From an uncultured Clostridia bacterium (GTDB taxonomy: Bacteria > Bacillota > Clostridia > Oscillospirales > Ruminococcaceae): a stretch of DNA of 64,000 nt. A model generated the notes under the pieces. The model was not told the DNA's origin and searched no databases. It saw only the letters and a list, made by a program, of their open reading frames with translations. Numbering within the stretch: the first letter of the stretch is position 1; every line of letters begins with the position of its first letter. A program made the translations under genes and the position numbers. The stretch is taken from assembly GCA_947589355.1 (NCBI GenBank), contig CANPZC010000002.1, positions 90,464 through 154,463 of the forward strand, in the 5' to 3' direction. Positions 1 to 7,336 of this stretch are shown here, piece after piece.

Positions 1-315
1 AAAGCTTTGCGCGCACTGAATGACGAAGTGCCGCACGGTATTGCAGTTACGGTTGAAAGCCTGAAAGAACGCCGTGACAAAAGCGGTGAAGATATTCTTG
101 ATATATCGATAACTATATACTGCGAGAGAGATACGCACAAGAGCATAATAATAGGCAAAAACGGCTCGATGCTGAAAAAGATAGACAGCGATGCCCGAGC
201 AGAATTGCAGCGATTTTTCAGAATAAAAGTAAATTTGCAGTGCTGGGTGAAAGTCAAAAAAGACTGGCGAAACAGCGAAGCGCTTATTAAAAATTTCGGT
301 TTGTCGGATAAATAA
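1..315 (+). CDS. era: GTPase Era, C-terminal part (truncated by window edge)
   Basis: The reading frame is open from base 1, so this is the 3' end of a gene that starts before the window. The visible 104 residues are the KH RNA-binding domain of Era, with the GKNG loop (GxxG) followed by a lysine-rich helix, and the usual short tail after a Trp-Val-Lys strand. Era is a GTPase that binds the 3' end of 16S rRNA during 30S assembly; its GTPase domain lies outside the window. It heads the order era-yqzL-recO, common in Firmicutes, which supports the call. Confidence 0.93.
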   Translation, partial: KALRALNDEVPHGIAVTVESLKERRDKSGEDILDISITIYCERDTHKSIIIGKNGSMLKKIDSDARAELQRFFRIKVNLQCWVKVKKDWRNSEALIKNFGLSDK

Positions 316-359
316 TTATCATGACGTATGCAGATAATAGTTGCATACGGGGTGATATT

Positions 360-488
360 ATGACTGATGAATTGTGGGAAAGGTTCGCAAAAAGCGGAAA
401 GATATCCGATTACTTAGAATACAGACGTTCAAAACAGCAAGAGGAGCATGGTGTCATTGGAAACAGTGAACGGGGTAATAATTCGTGA
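360..488 (+). CDS. yqzL: YqzL-family small protein
   Basis: A 42-residue frame starting ATG at 360, just after the spacer that follows era. It begins MTDELWERFAKSGKISDYL, matching the Trp-x-x-Phe-x-x-(Thr/Ser)-Gly-x-(Ile/Val)-x-x-Tyr-Leu pattern of YqzL-like proteins, which in Firmicutes sit exactly between era and recO. The 3' end overlaps the start of recO by about 40 bases in another frame, so the two are probably translationally coupled. A GGGGTGAT stretch about 5 bases upstream is the ribosome site. The function of the family is unknown. The call rests on the N-terminal pattern and position. Confidence 0.75.
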   Translation: MTDELWERFAKSGKISDYLEYRRSKQQEEHGVIGNSERGNNS

Positions 489-1242
489 AAAGCAGATAGG
501 TGAGCAGGACAAGGCAATTGCAGTGATCACTAAAGAAAAGGGCGTTATAGAGGCTTTGGCAAAGGGCGCTATGAAGATAAACAGCAAGCTTGGCAGCGCA
601 ACTCAGCTTTTCACATATTCTAAACTTTGTTTCAACAAAAACAAGGACAGATACTACCTGAACAGCTGCGAGCCGATAAATTTGTTTTACAACATACGGC
701 TGGAAGTGGATAAGTATGCTCTTGCTTGCTATTTTGCTGATATTATTCATTACACCATTCAGATAAACGAGCCGTGCGAAAACGTTGCAAGACTTATGAT
801 GAATACGCTGTATTTTCTAGATAACGGCAGGGTGAGCAACGAAACGCTGAAAGCAATTTTTGAATTTCGTCACATTTGTGAGATAGGTCTGATGCCTCAG
901 CTGCTTTGCTGCCGCAGGTGCTACAGGTATTCTACAGATTTAGGTCTGAATATGTATTTTGACATGAAAGACAGTATGCTGCTGTGTGAAGACTGCTATA
1001 ACAGGCAGCACGCCGAAGATATTGATGAAGATGAAGAAGATACTTCTCATATGTACAAGCTTTCACCGCAGACAGTAGAAATACTTCGATATATCGCGCT
1101 TTCCGATCAGAAAAAGCTCTTTCACCTAAAGATGAACGAGAAAAGGGAACGCTCGGTATCATTCATTACAGAGGAGTATCTTGAAACAAAGCTGGACGTA
1201 AGATTCAAATCGCTTACGTTCTACAGGTCACTAGGTCACTAA
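448..1242 (+). CDS. recO: DNA repair protein RecO
   Basis: Recombination mediator that helps load RecA with RecR in the RecFOR pathway. The N-terminus (ETVNGVIIREKQIGEQDKAI) is the OB-fold opening typical of RecO. The middle carries two Cys pairs (CCRRC and CEDC, about residues 151-180) that form the zinc site of Gram-positive RecO. The ATG at 448 lies only one base after GAGGAG; a TTG at 457 would give a more normal spacing of 10 and an N-terminus closer to other RecO proteins, so the true start may be 457. It overlaps yqzL and is followed 14 bases later by mutS2. Confidence 0.92.
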   Translation: MVSLETVNGVIIREKQIGEQDKAIAVITKEKGVIEALAKGAMKINSKLGSATQLFTYSKLCFNKNKDRYYLNSCEPINLFYNIRLEVDKYALACYFADIIHYTIQINEPCENVARLMMNTLYFLDNGRVSNETLKAIFEFRHICEIGLMPQLLCCRRCYRYSTDLGLNMYFDMKDSMLLCEDCYNRQHAEDIDEDEEDTSHMYKLSPQTVEILRYIALSDQKKLFHLKMNEKRERSVSFITEEYLETKLDVRFKSLTFYRSLGH

Positions 1243-1256
1243 ATTGAGGAATAAAT

Positions 1257-3662
1257 ATGTTTAATAGTTTTAATGACAATGTTTTGGAATTACATAAGAT
1301 TCTTGAAATGCTCAAAAATGAGTGTTCAAATGATGCATCGCGAGATATGGCGCTGAAAATTAGACCATGCGCTGAATTGCGCGATGTTAAAGAAGAAGTA
1401 CAAAAGACCGCAGATGCGCTGGAATTGACGGTCAAATTCGGTTCGCCTGTATTTTATAATATTACAAATGCTGCTGCGCTTGCCGACAGGGCATCTTCGG
1501 GTTCGCTTTTAAGCCTTGCTGAACTTATAGAAGTACGCAAACTGCTGCACCAGACCTCCGCACTTACCGAGTGGCACGACAGTTGCGGAAATGATGCGAA
1601 AAGTCTAGAATTCTTGTTTGAATGTATCTTTCCGAACAGCTATCTTGAAAGACTGCTTGATTCTTCAATTCTTAACGAAGAAGAACTTGCCGATGATGCA
1701 AGCCCCGAGCTTTCTTCTATACGCAAGCGAATTTCAAGGGCAGGCGTTAAGATAAGAGAAAACCTGGAAAGCATGATAAAGTCGTCTGAAACGAAGAAGT
1801 ATTTGCAGGAAGCAAGGGTAACACTGCGTGACGGTCGTTATGTTCTGCCCGTAAAATCGGAGCATAAAGGCGCGGTGAGCGGTCTGGTGCATGATACTTC
1901 ATCTACCGGCGCAACGCTGTTTATCGAGCCTATGTCGGTTGTTGAAGCCAACAACGAGATACGCCTTTTAAAAGCGCAGGAGCAGGAAGAAATACACCGA
2001 ATAATCACACATTTATCGGCTTTGTGCGGCGAATTTGCTTTGCGGTTTGCATCCGGGTACAAAGCCTGCGTAACGCTTGATCTGTACTTTGCTAAAGCGC
2101 AGCTTGCCGCAAAAATGCACGCCTCGGTGCCCGAAATTTCAGATGACGGCATTATTGTGCTGAAAAAAGCACGTCACCCGCTTATTGACAAAAGCAGGGT
2201 AGTGCCTATTGATCTCAAGATAGGGGAGAGTTACAACTCTTTGATAATCACAGGGCCGAACACGGGCGGTAAAACTGTTATACTGAAAACAGTTGGTCTG
2301 CTTACGCTGATGACGATGTGCGGTCTGCTGATTCCTGTTTCGGACGGCTCGAAAATATCGGTCTTTCAGAATGTATTGGCGGATATAGGCGATATGCAGT
2401 CTATTGAAGAAAGCCTTTCTACTTTTTCTTCGCATATGACAAGAGTTGTTGATATACTTAAAAAAGCGGACAGTGAAAGTCTTATTCTTCTTGATGAGCT
2501 TGGCTCGGGTACCGACCCGATAGAGGGTGCGGCGCTTGCTGTTTCTATCATAGAAAAACTGAAAGAATGCGGCGCAAAGGTAATTTGCACAACGCATTAT
2601 CAGGAGCTAAAACTGTACGCCATTGACAGCGAAGATACAGAAAACGCCAGCTGCGAATTTGACGTTGAAACGCTGAAACCGACGTACAGGCTCATTATAG
2701 GTTCACCGGGTAAATCGAACGCTTTTGCAATCTCACGCCAGCTTGGTATGCCTGATGATATAATAAACAATGCTGAAAGCATGATAGGCAGCGAGAACAG
2801 GCGTTTTGAAAACATTCTGGAGGGACTGGAAAAGTCACGCTCAGAGCTTGAAAAACTGCGCGATGAGGCTGACAAAAACCTTACCGAAAGTGAGAAGATG
2901 AAAGAATCTCTCGCAAAAGAAAAGGAACTTTTGGAGCAGCGCAAGGAAAAGGAACTTGAAATAGCCAGACGCGAAGCGAATGCGATAGTACGCCGCGTAA
3001 CGCAGCAGTCAGAAAAGCTTATCGATGAGCTTGACAGCCTGCGAAAGGAAAAGGACAAGGCTGATTTTGCTCAGAAAGCTATAGATGCTAAGCACGCAAG
3101 CAAGACGGTGCTTAATAATATGTATAATGAAGCAAACACTGTGACAAAAAATGGCAGCGATTATGTTTTGCCGCGACCGCTGGTAAAAGGTGACAGAGTT
3201 CTGATAGCCGACATGAACAAGAACGGTATCGTTGTAACTCCGCCTGATGCAAGCGGAAACTGCTTTGTTCATTCGGGCGTTATGAGAACGAAGATACACG
3301 TCTCGAAACTGCGGCTTATAGAAAAAGAAACTCCGCCTGCGCAAGGTAAGCCGCAAAATAAAGCGAAGTCTTCGGGCAGAGTTACTTCAAGCGGTGTTGA
3401 AAGCAGAATGACGCGCCGACCGCAAATGGAGCTCGATATACGCGGCTACACGGTAGATGAGGGTATCTATGAGGTCGACAGCTTTCTTGACGGTGCGGTG
3501 ATGTCCGGCGAAAATGTTGTTACGATAATTCATGGCAAAGGAACAGGCGCATTAAAGAACGCCGTGCGTGAACATCTCAGTTCGCACAGGCTTGTAAAGA
3601 CTTATCGTCGCGGTGTTTACGGCGAGGGCGAAGACGGGGTCACTATTGTTGAGCTTAAATAG
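1257..3662 (+). CDS. mutS2: Endonuclease MutS2
   Basis: 801 residues, the usual length for MutS2, a MutS paralogue without the mismatch-binding domain; in other bacteria it suppresses homologous recombination or helps rescue collided ribosomes. The ATPase core has Walker A GPNTGGKT at residues 333-340 and Walker B LILLDELGSGTDP followed by an ICTTH motif. A long charged coiled coil follows (about 510-610). The C-terminus is an Smr nuclease domain with LDIRGY and HGKGTG motifs. Last gene of the era-yqzL-recO-mutS2 run; a new promoter follows at 3674. Confidence 0.96.
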   Translation: MFNSFNDNVLELHKILEMLKNECSNDASRDMALKIRPCAELRDVKEEVQKTADALELTVKFGSPVFYNITNAAALADRASSGSLLSLAELIEVRKLLHQTSALTEWHDSCGNDAKSLEFLFECIFPNSYLERLLDSSILNEEELADDASPELSSIRKRISRAGVKIRENLESMIKSSETKKYLQEARVTLRDGRYVLPVKSEHKGAVSGLVHDTSSTGATLFIEPMSVVEANNEIRLLKAQEQEEIHRIITHLSALCGEFALRFASGYKACVTLDLYFAKAQLAAKMHASVPEISDDGIIVLKKARHPLIDKSRVVPIDLKIGESYNSLIITGPNTGGKTVILKTVGLLTLMTMCGLLIPVSDGSKISVFQNVLADIGDMQSIEESLSTFSSHMTRVVDILKKADSESLILLDELGSGTDPIEGAALAVSIIEKLKECGAKVICTTHYQELKLYAIDSEDTENASCEFDVETLKPTYRLIIGSPGKSNAFAISRQLGMPDDIINNAESMIGSENRRFENILEGLEKSRSELEKLRDEADKNLTESEKMKESLAKEKELLEQRKEKELEIARREANAIVRRVTQQSEKLIDELDSLRKEKDKADFAQKAIDAKHASKTVLNNMYNEANTVTKNGSDYVLPRPLVKGDRVLIADMNKNGIVVTPPDASGNCFVHSGVMRTKIHVSKLRLIEKETPPAQGKPQNKAKSSGRVTSSGVESRMTRRPQMELDIRGYTVDEGIYEVDSFLDGAVMSGENVVTIIHGKGTGALKNAVREHLSSHRLVKTYRRGVYGEGEDGVTIVELK

Positions 3663-3673
3663 CTGAAAATCTC

Positions 3674-3702
3674 TTGACAAACAGCCGAAAAGGGGGTATA
3701 AT
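3674..3702 (+). promoter_or_regulatory. Promoter of the tyrosine recombinase gene
   Basis: Perfect sigma-A consensus: TTGACA at 3674-3679, 17-base spacer, TATAAT at 3697-3702. Expected start near 3709, giving a leader of about 138 bases before the TTG start at 3847. The leader contains the palindrome at 3715-3744. Confidence 0.88.
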
Positions 3703-3714
3703 AAAAACAGAACG

Positions 3715-3744
3715 AACTTCGCTAAATCAAAATTTAGCGAAGTT
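3715..3744 (+). repeat. Perfect inverted repeat, dif-like, in the recombinase leader
   Basis: Two 13-base arms (AACTTCGCTAAAT and its exact complement) separated by CAAA. Counted as 11 + 6 + 11 bases (3716-3743) it has the layout of a Xer dif core, and the left arm begins ACTTC like the Bacillus subtilis dif arm as I recall it. It lies about 7 to 35 bases after the predicted transcription start of the neighbouring recombinase gene. It has no T-run after it, so it is not an intrinsic terminator. It could be a recombination site, an operator, or an RNA hairpin. Confidence 0.6.
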
Positions 3745-3819
3745 GAGGGGAGAGAAAAATTAAAAAGCCCCGTACAGGAGCGGAAATAAACGACATTAAG
3801 AAAATATAGGAAATTAGAG

Positions 3820-3831
3820 TTTAGCGAAGTT
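3820..3831 (+). repeat. Third copy of the palindrome arm, next to the recombinase ribosome site
   Basis: TTTAGCGAAGTT, identical to 12 of the 13 bases of the right arm of the 3715-3744 palindrome, ending 3 bases before the AGGAG that serves the recombinase start. In RNA the left arm at 3715 could pair with either right-hand copy; in DNA this is an isolated half-site. Confidence 0.6.
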
Positions 3832-3846
3832 ATGAGGAGTGATATT

Positions 3847-4839
3847 TTGAAAAAAGAATACATGGAAGATTGCCCGAAGTATTTAACAGACTTTTTAACA
3901 AACCTAAAAGTAGTTCGTGGGCGCGGAGATCGCACCGAGGAAGCCTACTATTTAGACATTAGAACTTTTCTGCGCTATCTTAAAATTACAAACGGTCTCG
4001 CAGATCCGACAGCGGACTTTGAAACAATTAAAATTGCAGACACACCACTATTGCTTATATCAGATCTTAAATTATACGATGCTTACAATTATCTGCGCTA
4101 CCTTAAAGATGTACGCAACAACACCAAAAAGACTCGTGCACGCAAATGCTCGGCGCTGAAGCAGTTTTATCAGTATCTGAACAAAAAAGCTATGATCATC
4201 GAAAACGATCCGCTTACGGAGCTTGAGATACCAAAGCTTGATAAGCAGCTGCCGAGATATCTGTCGCTTGAACAAAGTCAGTCGCTTATTGAGACTGTAA
4301 ACAACGGCAGTTCTTTGCGCGATTATTGCATTATTGTGCTGTTTCTAAACTGTGGTATGCGGCTTAGTGAGCTGGTCGGGCTGGATCTCAACGACTACAG
4401 CCGCGATAACAAGACTTTGAGAATATTTGGCAAAGGCGGTAAAGAACGCATTGTATTTTTGAATAACGCTTGTGTGGCGGCACTTGATGCATATCTTGCA
4501 GAGCGCAACGCGGACGAGAAAAACAAAGGTCTGAACGCTATATTTATATCGCGAAATCACAGGCGAATAACAACACGCCGCGTTGAGATGATAGTTGAAG
4601 AAAACCTTGCAAAAGCAGGTCTTAACAACCTTGGAATATCTGTGCACAAGCTTAGGCACACGGCTGCAACGCTTATGTATCAGTACGGGCACGTTGACAT
4701 GCTGGTGCTGAAAGAAATACTCGGTCATGAAAGCACTTCCACGACCGAGATATACACGCATTTGGCAAGCGAAAACCTTAAAAACGCTGCCGACAGCTCG
4801 CCTTTGGCAGATATTAAGCCTGCAAAAAAGAAGCAATAA
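3847..4839 (+). CDS. Tyrosine recombinase, XerC/XerD-like
   Basis: 330 residues from a TTG at 3847, chosen because AGGAG (3835-3839) lies 7 bases upstream; an in-frame ATG at 3832 would place that site inside the gene. The N-terminal half is a SAM-like core-binding domain; the C-terminal half has the catalytic set: Arg in GMRLSEL, Lys in GKGGKER, HKLRH, GHES and the nucleophile Tyr in EIYTHL. Such enzymes resolve chromosome dimers at dif or move integrative elements. No other mobile-element genes are adjacent, which favours a housekeeping Xer role. It has its own promoter and a dif-like palindrome in its leader. XerC, XerD and a single-enzyme XerS/H type cannot be told apart here. Confidence 0.88.
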   Translation: MKKEYMEDCPKYLTDFLTNLKVVRGRGDRTEEAYYLDIRTFLRYLKITNGLADPTADFETIKIADTPLLLISDLKLYDAYNYLRYLKDVRNNTKKTRARKCSALKQFYQYLNKKAMIIENDPLTELEIPKLDKQLPRYLSLEQSQSLIETVNNGSSLRDYCIIVLFLNCGMRLSELVGLDLNDYSRDNKTLRIFGKGGKERIVFLNNACVAALDAYLAERNADEKNKGLNAIFISRNHRRITTRRVEMIVEENLAKAGLNNLGISVHKLRHTAATLMYQYGHVDMLVLKEILGHESTSTTEIYTHLASENLKNAADSSPLADIKPAKKKQ

Positions 4840-4854
4840 TTCGCATATTATTGC
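4823..4854 (-). terminator. Terminator of the yfbR-like gene
   Basis: Eight-base stem GCAATAAT/ATTATTGC with loop TCGCAT (4833-4854). On the minus strand it is followed by TTCTTTTTTGC, a good U-tract. It sits in the last codons of the convergent recombinase gene. Confidence 0.65.
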
Positions 4855-5453
4855 AGTGTCTGTTCGTCAAGAGTTAAACTGTATGCAGGCATGAATTCGG
4901 CTATAAATTCGTCTGCCTCGGCTATATTCATGGCTTCTATGGCTTTTCTTGTAGAAGCAAGCGCCTGCTCAAAATCGCGGTTGCCCATTTGAATTTCTTC
5001 CGTACATTTTATATATGCAGAAATTTTATCCGCCGCTTTTACCAAAGACCAAAGCTCGCTGTCGTTATCATTCGGGCAAAGAATATCTTCATACTCGCCG
5101 CGAATATCCTCCGGCAGATATGAGAGCAGCTGGCGTTCGGCGCGGTGCTCGACCTCTTTATAGGCAGATTTTATCTCCTTATTATAATACTTTATAGGAG
5201 TTGGCAGATCGCCCGTGAGTATCTCGGAGGCATCGTGGTACATTGCAAGCAGCGCGCATCTCTGCGGATCGACCTTGCCGCCGTGGCGCACATTTCTTAG
5301 CACGGCAAGCAGATGCGCTATATACGCCACTTCAAGGCTGTGTTCGCTGATATTCTCGGTAATAGTATTGCGCATAAGCCCCCAGCGGTTTATATACTTC
5401 ATACGCGAAATTATAGCGAAAAATCCGCTGCTTTTCATATTGTTACTGCTCAT
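4848..5453 (-). CDS. HD-domain 5'-deoxynucleotidase, YfbR-like
   Basis: 201 residues from the ATG at 5453, preceded by GGAGG with spacing 8; longer frames extend into the upstream gene without a better ribosome site. The HD metal site is visible as His38 (EHSLEVA), His73-Asp74 (YHDASEI) and a later Asp in the LVKAADK segment, in the arrangement of YfbR, which dephosphorylates deoxynucleoside 5'-monophosphates in nucleotide salvage. The start overlaps the end of the upstream toroid-protein gene by 11 bases, so the two are co-transcribed. The exact substrate cannot be told from sequence. Confidence 0.82.
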   Translation of the reverse strand: MSSNNMKSSGFFAIISRMKYINRWGLMRNTITENISEHSLEVAYIAHLLAVLRNVRHGGKVDPQRCALLAMYHDASEILTGDLPTPIKYYNKEIKSAYKEVEHRAERQLLSYLPEDIRGEYEDILCPNDNDSELWSLVKAADKISAYIKCTEEIQMGNRDFEQALASTRKAIEAMNIAEADEFIAEFMPAYSLTLDEQTLQ

Positions 5454-6387
5454 ACAATTTACCTCCGTATATTTGTTTGTCAGGGTCAAACTCTCTTAAA
5501 AACAGCATATTATCAATAGTAATAGCAGTTTTGCACCAGTTTTCGGCGACGTACCACTCGTTATAATTGCTCCATTGCCACGGAACATAGAACGAGCCGT
5601 CGTCGAGCTGGGTGTTTTTTATATATTCACATTCGGCTTTACACAGATCTTCTAAACTTTCGCTGTAAAATCTGCTGTTTTTAGATGTTATGAAAGCTGA
5701 AGGTCTGGGAATATAATCGCCCCAGTGTGAAACGTCACGGCAGATGCTTTTGTCAACAATTTCATCAAGTTTTGATAAGAACGCTGTTTCATCAAAAGGA
5801 ATTGCGCCGGTATCTTTGCAGTCCTCATACATAGTGATAAAACATCTTGCTATATGCCGTTCTATAGGAGCATCATTTATAAACCACTTTGCCGCCTCTT
5901 TCACAAGCTGCAGGCCTTTTTTGTAAAGAGCACTTCCCTCTTGTGCGTATTTTACTATAAAACCTGCAAGAGCAGCAGTCGGGTTGTATTCAAATAAACT
6001 GCCATTTTCGGTATATTTCCACCAAAACGCACACGGGCAATCGTTGTTTGAAGGCACAGTATTCTGCCACTGGCGGTGCGCTTCATCAAAGCCGTCACCG
6101 CTTTCAAGATATCGCAATATCCCTGAAATTATCGGGTGGACGCTGTCAATACCGCCGATACTGCGAATGTATTCTGTAGCTTTCCACACGCCCATAGGCA
6201 AAGAATAGCGGTTGAAGTTATCAGCCTCAATGCCCCAGCCAAAACCGCCGTCAGGGTTCTGGTAAGCTGAAAGCGCGGTCAGCACATCATCGCGGCTGCC
6301 GTTTTCAAAGTGATACTTAAATAAAGCCAAGTCAACGGGTCTGGCATTTCGGTAGATAAAATTTTTCGCTTTTTCAAAAGTGTTCAT
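5443..6387 (-). CDS. Prenyltransferase/terpene-cyclase-fold (alpha/alpha toroid) protein of unknown function
   Basis: 314 residues from the ATG at 6387; AAGGAG lies 8 bases upstream and the TTG just before it is less likely. Near residue 45 there is QNPDGGFGWG, the QW-type repeat of squalene-cyclase and prenyltransferase toroids, with a second, weaker copy near the C-terminus (LDDGSFYVPWQW). There is no signal peptide and no DxDD cyclase motif that I can see, so it is more likely a toroid-fold protein of unknown activity than a true cyclase. It sits between an AraC regulator and the HD nucleotidase and overlaps the latter. I do not recognise a named family with certainty. Confidence 0.6.
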   Translation of the reverse strand: MNTFEKAKNFIYRNARPVDLALFKYHFENGSRDDVLTALSAYQNPDGGFGWGIEADNFNRYSLPMGVWKATEYIRSIGGIDSVHPIISGILRYLESGDGFDEAHRQWQNTVPSNNDCPCAFWWKYTENGSLFEYNPTAALAGFIVKYAQEGSALYKKGLQLVKEAAKWFINDAPIERHIARCFITMYEDCKDTGAIPFDETAFLSKLDEIVDKSICRDVSHWGDYIPRPSAFITSKNSRFYSESLEDLCKAECEYIKNTQLDDGSFYVPWQWSNYNEWYVAENWCKTAITIDNMLFLREFDPDKQIYGGKLYEQ

Positions 6388-6447
6388 CAAAGGTTCTCCT
6401 TTACAATAAATTCGGAAAGTTTCCTTTTTTATCTTACCGTAAAAATG

Positions 6448-7260
6448 TCAGACTGTCTTGTAAAAATCCGACATAGCGCAACTAAAAGCCTGTTTTGGTG
6501 TCATGCCATGACGTTTGCGAAAATCATTCAGTAGATGTGCCTGATCGGTATAGCCGTATTTTTCGACCATATCAAGAATATCCGCGCTGCCTTTTGAAAC
6601 TTCTTGCCACACAAGCTGATAGCGTATAAGATCCGAAAAAGTTTTCGGGCTGACACCAACGCTTTCTTCAAACAAACGCTGCATTTTGCGCTCTGAAATT
6701 ACATTACGTCTAGCGATATCGGAAATTTTTATTCGGCTCTGAAATGTTATCATATCGTTTATAACATTCATAAGATCGCTGCTTGAACGCCTTGTATCCA
6801 GCCTGCGCAGGAGATTTTTTTCAGCCTCCCCTGCCCTTTCGGTCAAAGTATCAAAGCGGTGAACAATATCAATAAGCTCGGTGGTCATGCCGAGAAAAAA
6901 GTCATCGGCTGAATATGCCTTATTTTTAGTATTCCTGAAGCTTTCAGATGTGAAAAGCATGGCGCACCAGCCATAAAAACGTATGCCAAATGTTGATACT
7001 TTGCTTTCACGAATACTGCTTTGGTACGTTCTGTCGTCAAGCGCACAGAAGCTTGCAGTGCAGGTGTTATTTGAGTGATCTACACTTATGATAATATCCA
7101 TACAGGTGTCAGGTATTACAAGCCGAGTGGCATTATCTTTATCAGAGCTTTCGCTGCCCCAGAAGCAGCATACATACGGTGCTAATGCGCGGCAGGGCGG
7201 AATTTCACAATAATCGCCGCTTTTTAGATATGGCGTTGAGGTTATCGGTCTATATAGCAT
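6448..7260 (-). CDS. AraC-family transcriptional regulator
   Basis: 270 residues from the ATG at 7260, with GGTGA 6 bases upstream; a GTG at 7269 is an alternative. The N-terminal 130 residues resemble the DUF6597-type sensor domain of AraC proteins (the stretch APYVCCFWG and later a Pro-Asp-x-Cys-Met-Asp segment). The C-terminal 100 residues form the double helix-turn-helix, including RNVISERKMQRLFEESVG and GYTDQAHLLNDFRKRHGMTP. It is oriented with, and 60 bases upstream of, the toroid-protein gene, which is the obvious candidate target. The effector is unknown. Confidence 0.85.
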   Translation of the reverse strand: MLYRPITSTPYLKSGDYCEIPPCRALAPYVCCFWGSESSDKDNATRLVIPDTCMDIIISVDHSNNTCTASFCALDDRTYQSSIRESKVSTFGIRFYGWCAMLFTSESFRNTKNKAYSADDFFLGMTTELIDIVHRFDTLTERAGEAEKNLLRRLDTRRSSSDLMNVINDMITFQSRIKISDIARRNVISERKMQRLFEESVGVSPKTFSDLIRYQLVWQEVSKGSADILDMVEKYGYTDQAHLLNDFRKRHGMTPKQAFSCAMSDFYKTV

Positions 7261-7280
7261 AAAGTTCACCGTACAAACAG

Positions 7281-7316
7281 AAAAATCCTTACTACTTTTG
7301 GCAGTGAGGAATTTTT
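7281..7316 (-). terminator. Terminator after the decarboxylase beta subunit gene
   Basis: Imperfect hairpin between the decarboxylase operon and the AraC gene. The arms AAAAATCCTTACT and AGTGAGGAATTTTT pair around a short loop. Read on the minus strand it ends in a T-run (GGATTTTTCTG). Confidence 0.7.
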
Positions 7317-7336
7317 CTTATAAATTTAATATTAAC

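Noticed and set aside
3715..3744. Intrinsic terminator of mutS2
   Set aside because: The palindrome is downstream of a perfect promoter and is followed by GAGGGG rather than a T-run.
3847..4839. Integrase of a mobile element or prophage
   Set aside because: No excision factor, replication, or cargo genes, and no tRNA end nearby; flanked by core genes on both sides.
5443..6387. A functional squalene-hopene or terpene cyclase
   Set aside because: The length (314 residues) is half that of such cyclases and no DxDD motif is visible; only the toroid repeats support the fold.
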